From: Protopterus annectens
Lineage: Eukaryota; Chordata; Ceratodontiformes; Protopteridae
Assembly: GCF_019279795.1 (NCBI RefSeq)
Contig: NC_056749.1
Coordinates: 570,124,585-570,188,584, forward strand
Length of the DNA: 64,000 nt
Direction of reading: 5' to 3'
The notes beneath the pieces were generated by a model, which saw only the letters and a list, made by a program, of their open reading frames with translations, was not told the DNA's origin and did no database searches. The number at the start of each line of letters is the position of its first letter. Position 1 is the first letter of the stretch. The position numbers and the translations under genes are program-made. Shown one piece after another: positions 32,875 through 46,071 of this stretch.

Positions 32875-33660
32875 CAGGAACACAAGAATATGATATGGCC
32901 TTAAAATGCTGCTGCTATATTTATGTTAGTATATACATCTACCCTCCCTCCTTCTGCTTAAAAATACCATCAGGTCTGCACTAACCACAATGTAATCTCT
33001 TCAGAGCCCATAAACATTTTAACGGCTTTGATTTTCAGGTATATGTATACTAGTGACCCAAATCTGTTGCTATTAACACTTCTGTAACATAAGCAAAACC
33101 ACACTCATTTCTAAAGAAATGCCTGTTAAAGTGTCAGTTTTTTTGCTCAGTGATTATTAGAAAATACAAAACTACAGTTTTAACTGCACCCCCTCCCATC
33201 AGACTAGTTACTGGAGTGACTAATTTTAATTCCACACTGCTAGCAACATCTTTCTCATGTATTATCCAACTGTCATAACCACAAATGTGCCTTATGACTA
33301 TTGCACCAGTTACCTATATCCTCCTTTAGTCTTCTATCCAACTAACTAGCTTTTTATCCTACACCCATTGCTGGTCACACCTCCTAGTGCATGAAGTTCT
33401 TGTATTGATTATACTTGCTATCTGGGGCAGTAGTGGGAAAATAAAGTGCTTATAAAAACATTTGACAAAAATATGCTTCATCAAATGAGGTTACTATCTC
33501 TGGAGTTTACCTATGCTTTGAGGGGCAGCCAGCTTGAGATGAAAACTTAAAAGATTCAAAAGAACTATGCTGAGATTTAAACTCAAGATGATGCTGTGAA
33601 CATAAGACAAAATAATTGGCATTAACAACATTCACTGTAACTGATGTTATTCTCTATATG
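32875..33660. other. No gene recognised
   Basis: AT-rich sequence with short frames and no motif on either strand, between a LINE tail and a CR1-like relic. Confidence 0.45.
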
Positions 33661-33664
33661 TCAG

Positions 33665-35610
33665 CTTGAGAGAAGATGGCTACCAAGCCTTCCTGCTCTG
33701 CCATGGATAACCTGTACCTTTCTTACAAAGATTGCTGCATTCTTGCTAAAGCCTCTGCAGTTCCCTAATGCATCTGTAAGCGCAGTCCAGGTAAAAATTC
33801 TGAACTAGCAAAATCTAATTTTGAACACATTAATCAAGCTCTGTGTAATGCAAGGAATCTTAAGAAAAAAATCCCCAAACTGGAGGACCTCCTACAACTT
33901 GAATACACCCATATATGTGTTGTCAATAGAGACATGGTTTCCAAGTAATGAAAGTAATCCCTCTGCTTCTGGATTCAACCATGCCGTCAGAACTACTGAA
34001 ACTGCTGGGGCAAATCAGTATTTATCTAGGATACCATCACCTTACGACTGATTCCACAAAATCTGAAATCTTAACTCTTAGAGGTCTAAGATCCTGATTA
34101 ATTCCAACACCTTTATACTGGAGGACTTCAACTATAAGTCAATAAAATTGGATGAATTAGACCACCTATGATGGTATGCAGATTGCTTCACTGACATTAT
34201 AAATGTTAACTCCCTTGTAAGAAAATGTAACCATCCTACTAAGGGACCAAATAGCCTTGATCGTATCCTCATAAATACAGTCCCTACTTGAATACATCAG
34301 TGACTTTTCTCCATTAAAACTTGTGGCACTTCGACAAACTCCTCTGTGTTCAGAGACTTCTCAAAAACAAACCTCTTCAGTTGCTTGATGATCTAAATAA
34401 AGTCTGCTGCAGTTCTCCTCCTATGAATCCCATTACTAAAGCCACTGTCTATGCCTCTGACTTCTATTGCCACTTATACCTGTCCTGATAAAGGAAATGA
34501 AAATAAAAATCTCCCTGTGGTGGAATGCCCTAGAAATAAACTCTAACAGAATTAAATGACTTAATCCTTGTAAGATGTCCCAGTTTACCATGTTAAGAAC
34601 ACACAAACTACTCAAGAGCTTCACACTCCCTGTTATGAATCTCAGATTTGAATATGACCTTACACAGCCACTGAAACAAAAATATTACACATTTTTCTTT
34701 ACCTGTGTGAGTCAGTTAAATATCACCCTAATAATACTGCCTGCGCTGAATCAGAGGGAACAGCAAATATCCTAGCAGACAAATTTAGGCAAATTTAACC
34801 CCAACCAGTGATAATTATTTCAGAGAATCCACTGCTCCAGCTACCCTTTTTAATGGATGCCAATAACATATCAGTTTTCCAGATAATCAGGGCCAGATAT
34901 GGCCTACCTGATCACCTATTAACCTCCTTAATCTAAGCCTCTCCACTGATTACACTTCTGAAGCCTGGAAAATAGCTACTGTGATGCCACTACACAAGGT
35001 AGGTACAACCAAAGATCATGGTAACTATAGCCCCATTAGTTTCACCGGCCTCTTATGTAAAACTATGGCATGTATTATGACACACCTCTCTAATACGAAT
35101 ATTGAAAACCTCTCAACCTTGGATCTTCATAAATCTGATTTTTTTCAAAGACAGGTTCTGTCTCTTTAACCTTCTCAACATATGTCTTCAAAAAAGTAAC
35201 TGAAGCAGGGGATTGTACTTATGCAATATATACAGCACATTTGGATCTGACCATGGTCTTTGATACTATTCCCCGTACAGATATTACTGACAGACTTGGA
35301 AATCTGAATACAAATCCGTATGTTGTGCAGAGAATAGTTAACTGGTTTCCTGATAGAACCTAGGTGGCTAGAATTTCAAGTACCACTTCTGAAAGCAAAG
35401 TTACCAAAGGCGCATATCACAGCTCAGTGCTATGCCTCTCCTATTTGGCACCAACTTCTCAAACCTTCACCAATGCTCTTGGCCTATGCTTATCCCAGTT
35501 TTTGTTACTCCTTGACTTGTTCACAACTGCTCCACCAAGTGTTACACCAAGTTAAAAATTAGTCTCTAAACATGAAGGCAATGAAGTACAACTCATTTTG
35601 GTAAACAAAA
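33665..35610 (+). pseudogene. CR1-like LINE relic, 5' part (split by a Tc1 insertion)
   Basis: Plus-strand CR1 relic, very decayed. The endonuclease start shows NTPIYVLSIETWFPSNES (33900-33960), matching NIDIYAVTETWFKAPES of the 4-8 kb copy. RT blocks follow: MPLHKVGTTKDHGNYSPIS (about 34985), then LDLTMVFDTIP (about 35240), then a VNWF-like block near 35335. The element then meets an AT/AC microsatellite and a Tc1 transposon, and resumes at about 37256. Frameshifts and stops are frequent throughout. Confidence 0.75.
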
Positions 35611-35623
35611 CACTTCCACATCT

Positions 35624-37180
<1,557 letters not shown>

Positions 37181-37194
37181 TATGTGTATACATG

Positions 37195-37197
<3 letters not shown>

Positions 37198-37247
<50 letters not shown>
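37198..37247. repeat. (TA)n microsatellite
   Basis: A pure TA repeat of about 50 bases, directly right of the Tc1 element after a short TGTATACATGTATG link. Confidence 0.97.
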
Positions 37248-37249
<2 letters not shown>

Positions 37250-37255
37250 CATGCC

Positions 37256-37730
37256 GCTGTAAAAGATCCAGGGAATCCTTTACATAACTCCTTATCTTGT
37301 AATCACTCCTCAACATTAGTTGTAAAATCATTCCATTTGGCTCACCTAATTTCCAAAGCCATCACCCCTACATCCAAAGTCAAAATTTTCCTTTAACTTA
37401 TTTCTTATCAGACCTATTAATAAATACCCTTTTAGTAGATATTTGTCACAACATACCAATCACCCTGAAAGACTTCTGTGATTCCTGACTAAAAAGAACA
37501 ATGGCCTCAGCACACTCAGTTATTTGGGAATAATGGCAGCCCTTACCTTGGACTCTCCCTCCCACAAACACCTCTGTAGTGATCTTTGCCTAGCCTTTTG
37601 AGTCATGAAAGAGCCAACCCTCATCAACCTTCTATTATTTCACAGAACAAATAGTTTCCCAAATATCAATTTAAAGCACCTAAACCTTTATAAGCAGATA
37701 AATAAAACAAGATGGAGTGAAAGATACATA
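37256..37730 (+). pseudogene. CR1-like LINE relic, 3' part
   Basis: Continues the 33665-35610 relic beyond the Tc1 element. FHLAHLISKAITP-like sequence (about 37330) matches FYVAHLISKGFSS in the 4-8 kb copy, and a DLCLAF-like stretch (about 37580) matches GDLCLTYKAM. It lacks the characteristic 3' tail and fades out near 37730. Stops are present in all frames. Confidence 0.65.
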
Positions 37731-37734
37731 CCTT

Positions 37735-39360
37735 AATACATCGCCCCCATCTTTGGGGCAAACAACTACATAGCAAACACGGTAGCTGCTAAAATGCTGT
37801 TCACTGCATAATTTAGCCTTCTTCAATTCAAAGTAGCTAAATTAGAACTATAATGCTGTCTGATTACAAGTCTTAGTCACTGTTGCAAAACTGAATTAAT
37901 TTTTTTAACAAAAAAGAAAACTAGCAATTTTCAGAGCCTTTTCAGCCATGACCCATATCGTAAAGGCAAGGGCAAACATGTCATACTTAAGGGCAATTTA
38001 GTGTAGCTAGTAAACCAGTAATTGTTTGGGGGTGGGGGGAGAAAGTGGAGTATGTGGGGAAGACCTTGTGAACATATGCAGAACATATAAAACTGTACAG
38101 AAACCGTGATAAGGGTCTTGACAGAACCCTAGACCATGGAGCTGTGAGGAACAAATCTTACAACTAAGCCACCAAGCCTCCCTTGCAGTGTACTAAAATT
38201 TAAACTGGAAACTCATTTTTCTGGGTGACCTGATCAGTCAACTGTGGCTAACAGCTCATACTTCTTAAACCAAACTAATCAGGATTCCATAAACTTTGTA
38301 ATATGCACTCTGGACTACTGACCCTCATGTCATTCAGGATAACACAAATTCCTACACATAAACATAGATTTCACCTAGAAAAACTAATTGGGATACTGAC
38401 TGCTACTGTCTGTGATGAGATAGAAATGCATTAAGAGATAATCAGTGTGCTGTTAATATTTGATTAACAAAAGTAATGTGTATTATTGGTGTTGGTTCTT
38501 GGATAAAGCAAAGATGATGGAAGATTAAAGTTGCTTTTTAAGCTGTCCAACTGATAAGCAGAGGAAGGCCTTAGTTGAACGTTTAATTTATAGCTTAAAC
38601 AGTTGCATACTAAACTTATATCAGTAATGGAATATTCACATAATAGCACTTTATCTAAGATCACTTTAACTTTATTTTTGAAAGAACACTCAGACCAGAA
38701 AAAAGACATTGCCTTAATTTACAAGGAAAGGGATGAAGGGTAGATCTTGCCCCATTAAAGACCCATTTGTTCATTAAGTTAAGCTTTCAAGGTGATTAAG
38801 ACCTGATACTGTATTTACTTGTCAAATGTCTGAAGAAAAATTTACATACATACTCTACCATCGCTATACAGAAGAGATATTTTTAAACATTAACTGCCTA
38901 TTCTTCTGCAAAAATGTTTTGAGTCAATAGACAAAGATTTTCACGTTTATATTTTTGTGGCTTTCAGAAAGGTCTCTAAACTTTCAATGTACTTTAATAA
39001 GGAACATGAAACACAGAGGTGTTAGCGGGATTATGTTAAAAAGTCGCAAGTCATAACTTGAGTATCAGGTGTTGGGGGCAATGATTAGTTTTACCCCATG
39101 CTCTGTGTTCACTCATCAAATCTGTTGTTTTCAATTTGATTTCTTTTTGTCTGCAAATGATGGACATTCTGCTCAAACTCAGGGAATGGTTTATTATGTG
39201 CATGCTTATGGATTTTAAAATAAACTAAGTTAGGGGATCAAGGGAAGTTCTGGATAAGTAAGTAGACTAATACAACGAAGGAGTGGAAAATACATGGAAC
39301 TGTAAGAATAGGACAGGCTTATGGGCTAAGTTGCAATGATGCAATAAGCCTCAGATGGCT
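37735..39360. other. No gene recognised
   Basis: No frame with a family motif on either strand. The longest (minus, 38709-38464) has no recognisable domain. Confidence 0.45.
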
Positions 39361-39365
39361 GAGAG

Positions 39366-39860
39366 GGTTTACTACTGAACTGATGAAACTGCATTGGTCG
39401 ACTGGTCACAATGTCATCCCGAAATGATGAATCCGTACGGTCAAAAAGGCAGCCAAGTCAAAACTGAATACATCAATACCTGTAGTTTGATGTATTCGTC
39501 ATAGCAGGAGGTGACGTCAGTCACCCATACAATGCAGCTTAACGTTCCGTGACATTCCACAGTCAAAGATATGTGCATTTTACTATTTTGCAGGGATGCT
39601 GTGCCCCCCACACCCCCTGCAAATTATATATGCCAACTCAGAGATCGCACTACAGTGATGAAATGGGTTAATCCCTTGTTCCTCACTGAACCATGATCTC
39701 TGTTCACAAGGATGAACTCAGATAATCGACCTACGCTACCCATTCGCTGCAGTGTAGTCGATGTTTTCTGGTTTGGCATTCTGCCCATTGGAAAAGTGCC
39801 TTTCGACAACATGCTGGTCGAGCACAGGCACTTTGCCAATTCAATAGTAAACCGGCTGAT
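39366..39860. repeat. Foldback element F1 with shared loop module
   Basis: The left arm, beginning GGTTTACTACTGAA (39366 onward), pairs imperfectly with the complement of the right part ending near 39855 (GGTTTACTATTGAA on the minus strand). Smaller palindromes lie inside, such as GAATACATCAA/TTGATGTATTC near 39465-39500 and AAGTGCCT/AGGCACTT near 39800. The centre (39600-39667, minus strand) holds the module CACTGTAGTGCGATCTC, GAGTTGGCATATATA, then G-rich GGGGGGCACAGC. The arms are less regular than in F2 and F3. Confidence 0.5.
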
Positions 39861-40456
39861 AGACGTATACCACTGTACTGTCTGCAGTGTCTGAGGGATT
39901 AAATTACTAGAATTTTCAATCACAAATGATGAAATCATGAGTATACTATAAGTTAAAAACAACACTACTCAAGGCTGGAACACAACCATTATATACATTC
40001 TATCAGGTAGCCCATTAACCGATTAACTCCACAAGCACTTGCCTGTGTAGTGTAGGAAGATGACAATTTAAATCTGGACAGAGAGGCTTACTTTATTCAT
40101 TGAGTGACTGAAGCAGACTCATTAGATGAGACAGAGAAAACGTGATTCTGCAAATAGCACTGACATTGACAATGTAACTGAAATCCATCTGTCATGTTTT
40201 AGTTCCAGTCTTCCTGATTAAGCAATGCCACATGTGAAGAGTATGCTAGCCATAAAAACAAAACAGGCTACGTAAAAACTGATATGTCAGCGGTGACTGG
40301 CTAATCATTGTAGTTTCAAGAAAGCTGCCTTCTGAAGGCAACTTTCTCACATTAAATAATGTGTCACTGTCCATACAAGTGTCTTTGGTTATGGTGAATC
40401 CCAATCACCAAATTAGGACCCCTCAGGCTGTCTGAGTCCCATTGTAGTTTTGGGCT

Positions 40457-40834
40457 CCTATTACCTGATCGAATGTTTAGGTTAGCGAATACGTAAACGT
40501 CGATCTGGTAATAGCAAAAGCTTAAAAACGCAAATGGCTGATTTAACGCAGGGAAAGACTTTCCTTGATTGTTATGCGGATTTTGCCCCTTTCCCCACTG
40601 TACAGCGATCTCGGAGTTGGTATATTTATTTAGGGGGGTTTAGGGGGCACAGCCCCCACATCGGGGGGTGTGGGTGGCAAAGCCCCACACTTCATTCTGG
40701 TTTAAAATTTTTTTTTTGCGGCCAAGGGAATTAATTCCCTACGTTAAATCAGCAGTTCACGGTTTTAATTTTTTGATATTACCAGTTCAACATTTAGGCA
40801 TTCGCAAACCTAAATGCTCGATCGGGTAATAAAG
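40457..40834. repeat. Foldback element F2 (MITE-like), nested palindromes
   Basis: Outer inverted repeats of about 38 bases (40457-40494 and 40796-40834) share TTACCTGATCGAATGTTTAG with near-identical complements. Inside are CTGGTAATA (40505-40513) with TATTACCAG (40777-40785), and GCTGATTTAACG (40537-40548) with CGTTAAATCAGC (40742-40753), both perfect. The loop holds the module CCCACTGTACAGCGATCTC, GGAGTTGGTATATTTA (about 40592-40635), and GGGGGCACAGCCCCC. No transposase is present. It resembles a non-autonomous DNA transposon. Confidence 0.8.
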
Positions 40835-40844
40835 GCACGTAGTT

Positions 40845-41560
40845 TCACTGTCTACTATTAAGGTTTGTATTTTCTTACTAAGATTGGGGCCGAAGAGACC
40901 ATCGAGAAGTTCAGCCTCATCACCCAGTAGTAATGAAAGACTAGCAATGCCCCACCAGGTAAGTAAATTTTCCTCATGTATCCCAGGAGAAAATCTGATC
41001 ACCCATCCAACCATCCAGGCTGGTTTTAATGGCTGCTACATAAGTACACTGTTAGATGTTCAACGGTAGACTATTCCATAAACATAGGATATGTTTGGTT
41101 AGGTACCTGTAGAGGCATTTGGTGATGCTGATGTGGTAGTACAGGTTTAGGTCAATAGAATGTGTGTTTGCTTCATCACAAGTTCTGTTTAGGTATAGGT
41201 GTTCAAAGACTGCTGGGTCACTCACAGAACAGGAGGCTGAGCAGAGATCACCCCCGCAGGAGTCTGTATGACACTGATAAAACGGAAAATGCTTTTAGTC
41301 AATCACAGTAGCTAAGAGTACTGAGACCAGAGATCTTTTTGATGAAAAGTTGGGAGCTCTCGTATTGATTTAGGTGCTTAGCAAGGTATATGTCGAAGGA
41401 GGCATAATATAGTTGTGTCTAATAACGAAAGAACTTTTTTGAACCTAGAGGAGATACCGTAAAGTAGAAGCTATTCAAGGTAGAAGGATTTTCTAACCAC
41501 CACAGAAACACAATGGTCAAAGGAGAGTCCGTTTTCAACACAGGTACCAAAGTCTCTAAT
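40845..41560 (-). pseudogene. CR1-like ORF2 C-terminal relic
   Basis: Minus-strand CR1 fragment beginning VENGLSFDHCVSVVVRKSFY (about 41550), which matches VDSGLTFDNHITTTVRKFFY in the 4-8 kb copy. GISSRFKKV-like sequence follows, then a run near 41200-41060 (DLNLYYHISITKCLYR, then LWNSLPLN) matching DLNLIITMNKTCWRD and LWNSLPIL. It then continues weakly toward 40900. This is the end of the RT and the C-terminal region. The 3' tail was not identified. Several frameshifts make it dead. Confidence 0.75.
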
Positions 41561-41583
41561 GACCATCAGATTCCATTGAACAT

Positions 41584-41973
41584 AATCCAAGGTCTATATT
41601 CATGCATGAAATACAGATTATAGCAAACAGCGTATAATTGAATTGAAAAAGAGTGAAACATTAAAGTACCAAAAATTCTTAACATTATAAAATAATTCAT
41701 CGAATGGTAATAGTTGGCCAACAACCAGCAAGTACCAGGCCTTTTTTAAATTTTTACATTTGTCCTATTCCCCACTGTAGTGCAACCTCGGAGTTGGCAT
41801 ATATAGTTGGGGGTGGGGGGCACGGTTGATTACATTTGCAATGTTGGCTAACTATGACCATTCAATGAATTATTTTACAATGTTAAGAGTTTTCAGTACT
41901 TTTAATGTTTCACTCTTTCTGGTTCAATTATAAGCTATTTGCTGTAATTGTTGCACAAACATAGACCCCATAA
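41584..41973. repeat. Foldback element F3 with 140-base arms
   Basis: Arms 41584-41723 and 41839-41973 are reverse complements, about 85 percent by eye. Shared blocks are TATAATTGAA, AGAGTGAAACATTAAA, CTTAACATT and AAAATAATTCAT. The 115-base loop again carries the module CCCACTGTAGTGCAACCTC, GGAGTTGGCATATATAG and a G run (41766-41822), as in F1 and F2, although the arms are unrelated to those of F2. No coding sequence. Confidence 0.85.
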
Positions 41974-42580
41974 TCTATATGATAAGCAGAAGTAATGCTA
42001 GTTTGACCAAAATAAACTATACTGCATTTCTTGGTTTAATTTCACCAACGCTTTTGAGTTTTTAATACCATGACAGGAATTAACCCCATTACCAAATCAG
42101 AGTAGGAGTAAAGTTCATAAACGTAGTACTGTTTCAATCTTTGATGTTAGCCAAATGTGCTCTTTGCAGCACCCACAATGTGCTCAGAACTGACTCCTGC
42201 AGTTTATACAGAGTTAAATGTACTGGCAGTGTATCGAAATATGACTGTAAATTATTATTTTTTTTTTATTAGACCTGGACCTCCTACTATTACTGGAACT
42301 GTCTGGGTATATTTCTCCTACACTGCTCTCATTTCTGCCTGCAAGCCCTAGTATTTTATGACTTTGTATCTCTATATGCATAAGATATTATAATCACAGG
42401 GGTGCAGCAATTTCAATCATCAATGCTATTTTTGTCTTTTTTCCTAGACTACTATATCTGGTTTTCTAGCATCTATTTTTTGAACTGCTGGTAATGGGTG
42501 ATACCATGTGATATAAACTTCATCATTCTCTACCACGTTTTTGTGGTTTATGTTTCCAGTGCTTCGCAACTACTTCATTA
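41974..42580. other. No gene recognised
   Basis: AT-rich sequence between a foldback element and a short inverted CR1 fragment. The 64-residue frame at 42157-42351 has no motif. Confidence 0.4.
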
Positions 42581-42582
42581 TT

Positions 42583-42680
42583 GTAGGTGACAACAGACTC
42601 TTGGACATTGTCTCTCTGTGGTGGTTAGAAAATCCTTCTACATTGAATAGCTTATCCTTTACAGTATCTCCTCAAGGTCC
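42583..42680 (+). repeat. Short CR1-like fragment, inverted relative to 40845-41560
   Basis: About 80 bases beginning near GGACATTGTCTCTCTGTGG and continuing GTTAGAAAATCCTTCTAC and AGTATCTCCTC match the reverse complement of 41460-41545 at roughly 88 percent. It is the same piece of CR1 ORF2 (the VVRKSFY block), on the opposite strand and 1.1 kb away. Confidence 0.7.
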
Positions 42681-44180
42681 AAAGATGTTCCTTCCTTACT
42701 AGGCCCACCATTCGATATTTTGCCTCTGTTGGTAAGTACCATATTGTAGTGTTTCCAAATCTCCAGTGTAGCACTCTTGCAACATTATTATGCCTTTCAG
42801 TGCACAGGCCGTCTGCTATAACGGAATCGCACCCAGCAATGTGCAACTGTTTCCAGTTCGGTTTTTACAGAATCTGCATTTGTCCATTTCTCCCATATGT
42901 TCAATGGACTTTATAAACCAACATGTATGTAAGTCCACTATCCTAAGCTACCATTTTTAACCATTCATCTTTTGGCTTCAGTTCACCTCTCCTTAATCAT
43001 TCCTGTGGCAAATCCTGATCAACATGAAGTTGTTCCTGAAGAGCTCTATACTTGCAATAATATTTATGCCTTTTCTGCATTTCTTTCCTTCTCATCTGAT
43101 TATTCCCATTATATTCTTTCACGTATTTATTTTGTTTTTTTAGCACATTCAAGTTGCTGTCTGATTTTTGTCTACTTCTGGTTTAATTTCCATTCCCGCT
43201 TAACATCAAAATGCTTCTGCTAAACTAAGCAGAGACGTCATCTTAGAAGACTCATCATGTTTTAAAACGTTCACTATGCCTGGATTTGTTGAGGTCAGAA
43301 GATATATATGCATTCCCACGTCTGCAGATCTATACATGCAATCAATTGCAAGGAGGCCCATACCTCCTTCAGAATAAGAATATATAATCTTGGTATAAAC
43401 TGATATTTTTATGTATTATTTAATAAGCATGAAGCATTGCTCTTGTTTTACTGTGCACCTGATCCAATACATCCTAGAACTGTAAGTGAGAACAAGAATA
43501 GCAAATTGGTTTATAGCCTGGGCTTAATTCTTAGATGTCGTCAAATTTCAGTGTTCATGTTAGCCTTCAGAAGTACTCCTTACTTAATTTTATTTGCATG
43601 TATGTTTTACTGCCAATCCTTCAGCATTCCCAAATATTTATACACTCCCTGCTGCTCGAGTTCCTTTATACCACATTCCTGCCAGAGATTCATATTTTCT
43701 TGGTGTTGCAGCTTTCCTGCTTTAAATGTTACTTTTGAACATTTATCAAGGCCAAACAGGATTCTTACATCATCTGAGAAAGTTTTAATCACGTGCACCT
43801 GTTGAGCTATGCAGATTTAAGTCATCAAAAAAGGTGGAGAAAATCTTTAAATAAGGTTGTTTTCATGCAACAAATTGTAACCATGGCCTAATCTGCCAAG
43901 TAAACAGCTTGATGGATTAAGGGTAAGACAAACCAGCAGTGGTGACAAAGAATCACCCTGGAATATCTCCCTTTGAATTTTTATCCTTGGGATAATAATT
44001 TGTCCTTTGTCATGGCAGAACTGAGAAGTGGTCTGCCACTGTTTAATGGTCGCTGTACTGCAATTGATCAATGCAGAGTGCATCTTATACAGCTGTAAGC
44101 ACTCCTTTATCTACAAATATGGGATGCTGCCAAATGTTTTTTTGTAAATTATCCACGCCATGCTTAGATTCGTTCTCTTA

Positions 44181-44336
44181 GGTTCATAGATTCATAGATA
44201 GGTTCATAGATTAGTACTAAGCTAACTGCCCTTGCGAGCCATTTTAAGCTTAGCCAATTATCCCTTGTGAGACTCAAACCCTGCACCTTGTGTTTGTAAG
44301 GCAAACACCTTAACCATTAAGCCACCCTCCCAACCC
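44181..44336 (-). mobile_element. SINE S1, copy 2
   Basis: Reverse-strand copy of the 50-192 SINE. The head has TGGTTAAGGTGTTTGCC and box B-like GGGTTTGAGTC, the tail has TTAGCTTAGTACTAATC and CTATGAACCTATC, and a further short GAATCTATGAACCTA repeat ends it. It lies inside the RLE-type LINE relic. Confidence 0.85.
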
Positions 44337-45069
44337 TTTTTACATTTCTCTATATGGTTTTATTTAGCAAGGAATGGTTCTTTGTTCCATATCATTTTCT
44401 GTTGTTACCGTTTTATTCTATCACCATAATTGATTTTTTTCTAAATGACAATACACTCTGTCTCTATCAGTTCCATTATATAGCTTGCATATCACTGGAA
44501 GGCAAATTATTTGGTCTGCAGGTATTAGGATGCTTAAATACTGCATCTTGACAGACCTCTTTTTCTTTCCCATGGCCATACTTGGCCTTCAGATACCTCT
44601 TGTCCCATTTGCTGCTACTTACTCTGGGTGTGTGTGTGTGGGGGGGGGAGGGGGGTCTTACTGTTCCTTCATGCTGAAACATCATCTGTGCTAGATTTTC
44701 TACAATGAATACTTTGCTTCACAGATAATCCATGACTTCAGTTTCTGTTTAACTTCAAACTCACCAGTTCTCCTTACTACATTTCCTCTCTCTGTGTCCT
44801 TATTTCTTGGACTGTGAAATTGTCCCTGTCTGGATGCCTTTGCCAGTATTTCTCATCAAATATTTTTGCAGCTGCTTTTTTTTGTATTAATTTTGTTTCT
44901 CCCTTGCATAAATATTGCATCATACCAGACCTTTTTTTCTTTCTCATGTCCATACTTTTTTCATACCTTTCAGAAATCTCTGCATTTTTTGTTTATATTT
45001 TCACACTTTGTCATTTTTTTTCTCCGGGTGGCCCAAAATGTCATCATCTATGTAATGTTTTAGATGGAT

Positions 45070-45228
45070 TCATGTCCTTCCCATGGTCGACTGATGTATA
45101 AAGACATGCAGGTAGGTGCGTGCATGAATGGGTGTGCCTTCTTTAAAGGTTGGGCGTTGGGCTGCCAATCATTAGTGGACCGGAGTTCCGCTGTGGCGAC
45201 CCCTAACCAGGAAAAGCCGAAAGACATT
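45070..45228 (+). mobile_element. SINE S2, copy 3 (truncated or diverged 5' part)
   Basis: The body and tail match the other S2 copies: GAATGGGTGTGCCTTC, CCAATCATTAGTGGACCGG and CTGTGGCGACCCCTAACC, ending GAAAAGCCGAAAGACA. The tRNA-like head is not recognisable, and a short internal stretch (TAACTCGGCACGTAAA in the others) is missing. It lies inside the RLE-type LINE relic. Confidence 0.8.
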
Positions 45229-45484
45229 ACTTTATTATTTGAAGCTTTTCATAGTTGTTCTTGTGCAAGTATTTTTCTTTCAACCAATTTCTCTCTTAAT
45301 CTTTCTGAATATCGTCTATCTGGAAATTCTGGGCTTCTTGCATAACAGCGACAATATATAATGTCTTCCTTATCCTCACTAGTCCACTCTTGTCATCTTT
45401 TTTGGCCTCTCAAGTTTTGTGGCCTACTACTTCCTTCTACCACAGGGGGGCATCCTCCCTTCAGTCTGGCCTAACCACATTGTA

Positions 45485-46070
45485 GTAATGTTTCTGCATT
45501 CTGAGGATTTCGCATTTTTTTTCCCGACCTGGCACCACTGAGTACACCAGGATTACGCACTTTTTTATCATGGGATCAGTGTGCTCAGCTGTCTTTTTTA
45601 TCTTTTAATCTACCTCTCTGCATAATATATAAAATATAATCAATGTATTAGCATGTTGATTAGATTTTGTGAAAACAGGGTCCAGCAAGTTAAGGTATTC
45701 ACCAAGACTTGAGGATGAATTCATTTCCAGCAATACAACTCTCCTTTACTTGTATTTTAATCTCTCCATTCAGATCCCCATTTTTGGTATTGCGGGTACT
45801 CCCATGGTTAACACAGCTATCACTTGTTTGGTCTAGTCCTCACAGAAGTTAAGTATCAGTATGGAGAATCTGACTATCAGCAGTCCTACCTCAATCATAC
45901 TGATAAATTTAACTTATTAACGATTCCCTTTTACCTTCATATGCAGTAATCCTGCAGACTCCTCCTCTTGCCTTCAAAATATAAGGCATCTGACACTGCA
46001 AAACTTTATATGTACACTATAAATATGTGATTACTAGCTTTACAGTAAGTTAAAAAAAAAAAAAAGCTCT
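45485..46070. other. No gene recognised
   Basis: May be the leader of the RLE-type LINE relic to its left, on the minus strand, but I found no motif. A 14-base poly-A run lies near 46051-46064. Confidence 0.35.
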
Positions 46071-46071
46071 A

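Larger units (their letters stand above)
42690..45480 (-). pseudogene. LINE relic with restriction-like-endonuclease-type organisation (R4/NeSL-like)
   Basis: Minus-strand relic in several frames. From the 5' side: WTSEDKEDIIYCRCYA (about 45390), an N-terminal block; NTCRPNNL near 44520 (reading NYRPITCL in related RTs); FQGDSLSPLLVCLTLNP (43960-43910), the RT block with the FQGDSLSPLL signature; KTFSDDVRILFGLDKCSKVTF (about 43780), whose SDD-xxx-FGLDKC is typical of this group; YKYLGM (about 43620); and ADGLCTERHNNVARVLHW (about 42800), the region before the restriction-like endonuclease. Such LINEs usually target specific sites. Clade assignment is from memory of these motifs. An S1 SINE (44181-44336) and an S2 SINE (45070-45228) interrupt it. 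Confidence 0.65.

Noticed and set aside
40620..40690. G-quadruplex-forming regulatory site in foldback F2
   Set aside because: The G runs are separated by longer gaps and pair with neighbouring C runs (GGGGGCACAGCCCCC), so a hairpin explains them better.
44866..45063. Phe-rich frames resembling membrane proteins
   Set aside because: They arise from T-rich sequence opposite an A-rich LINE coding strand; they have no start context or family match.
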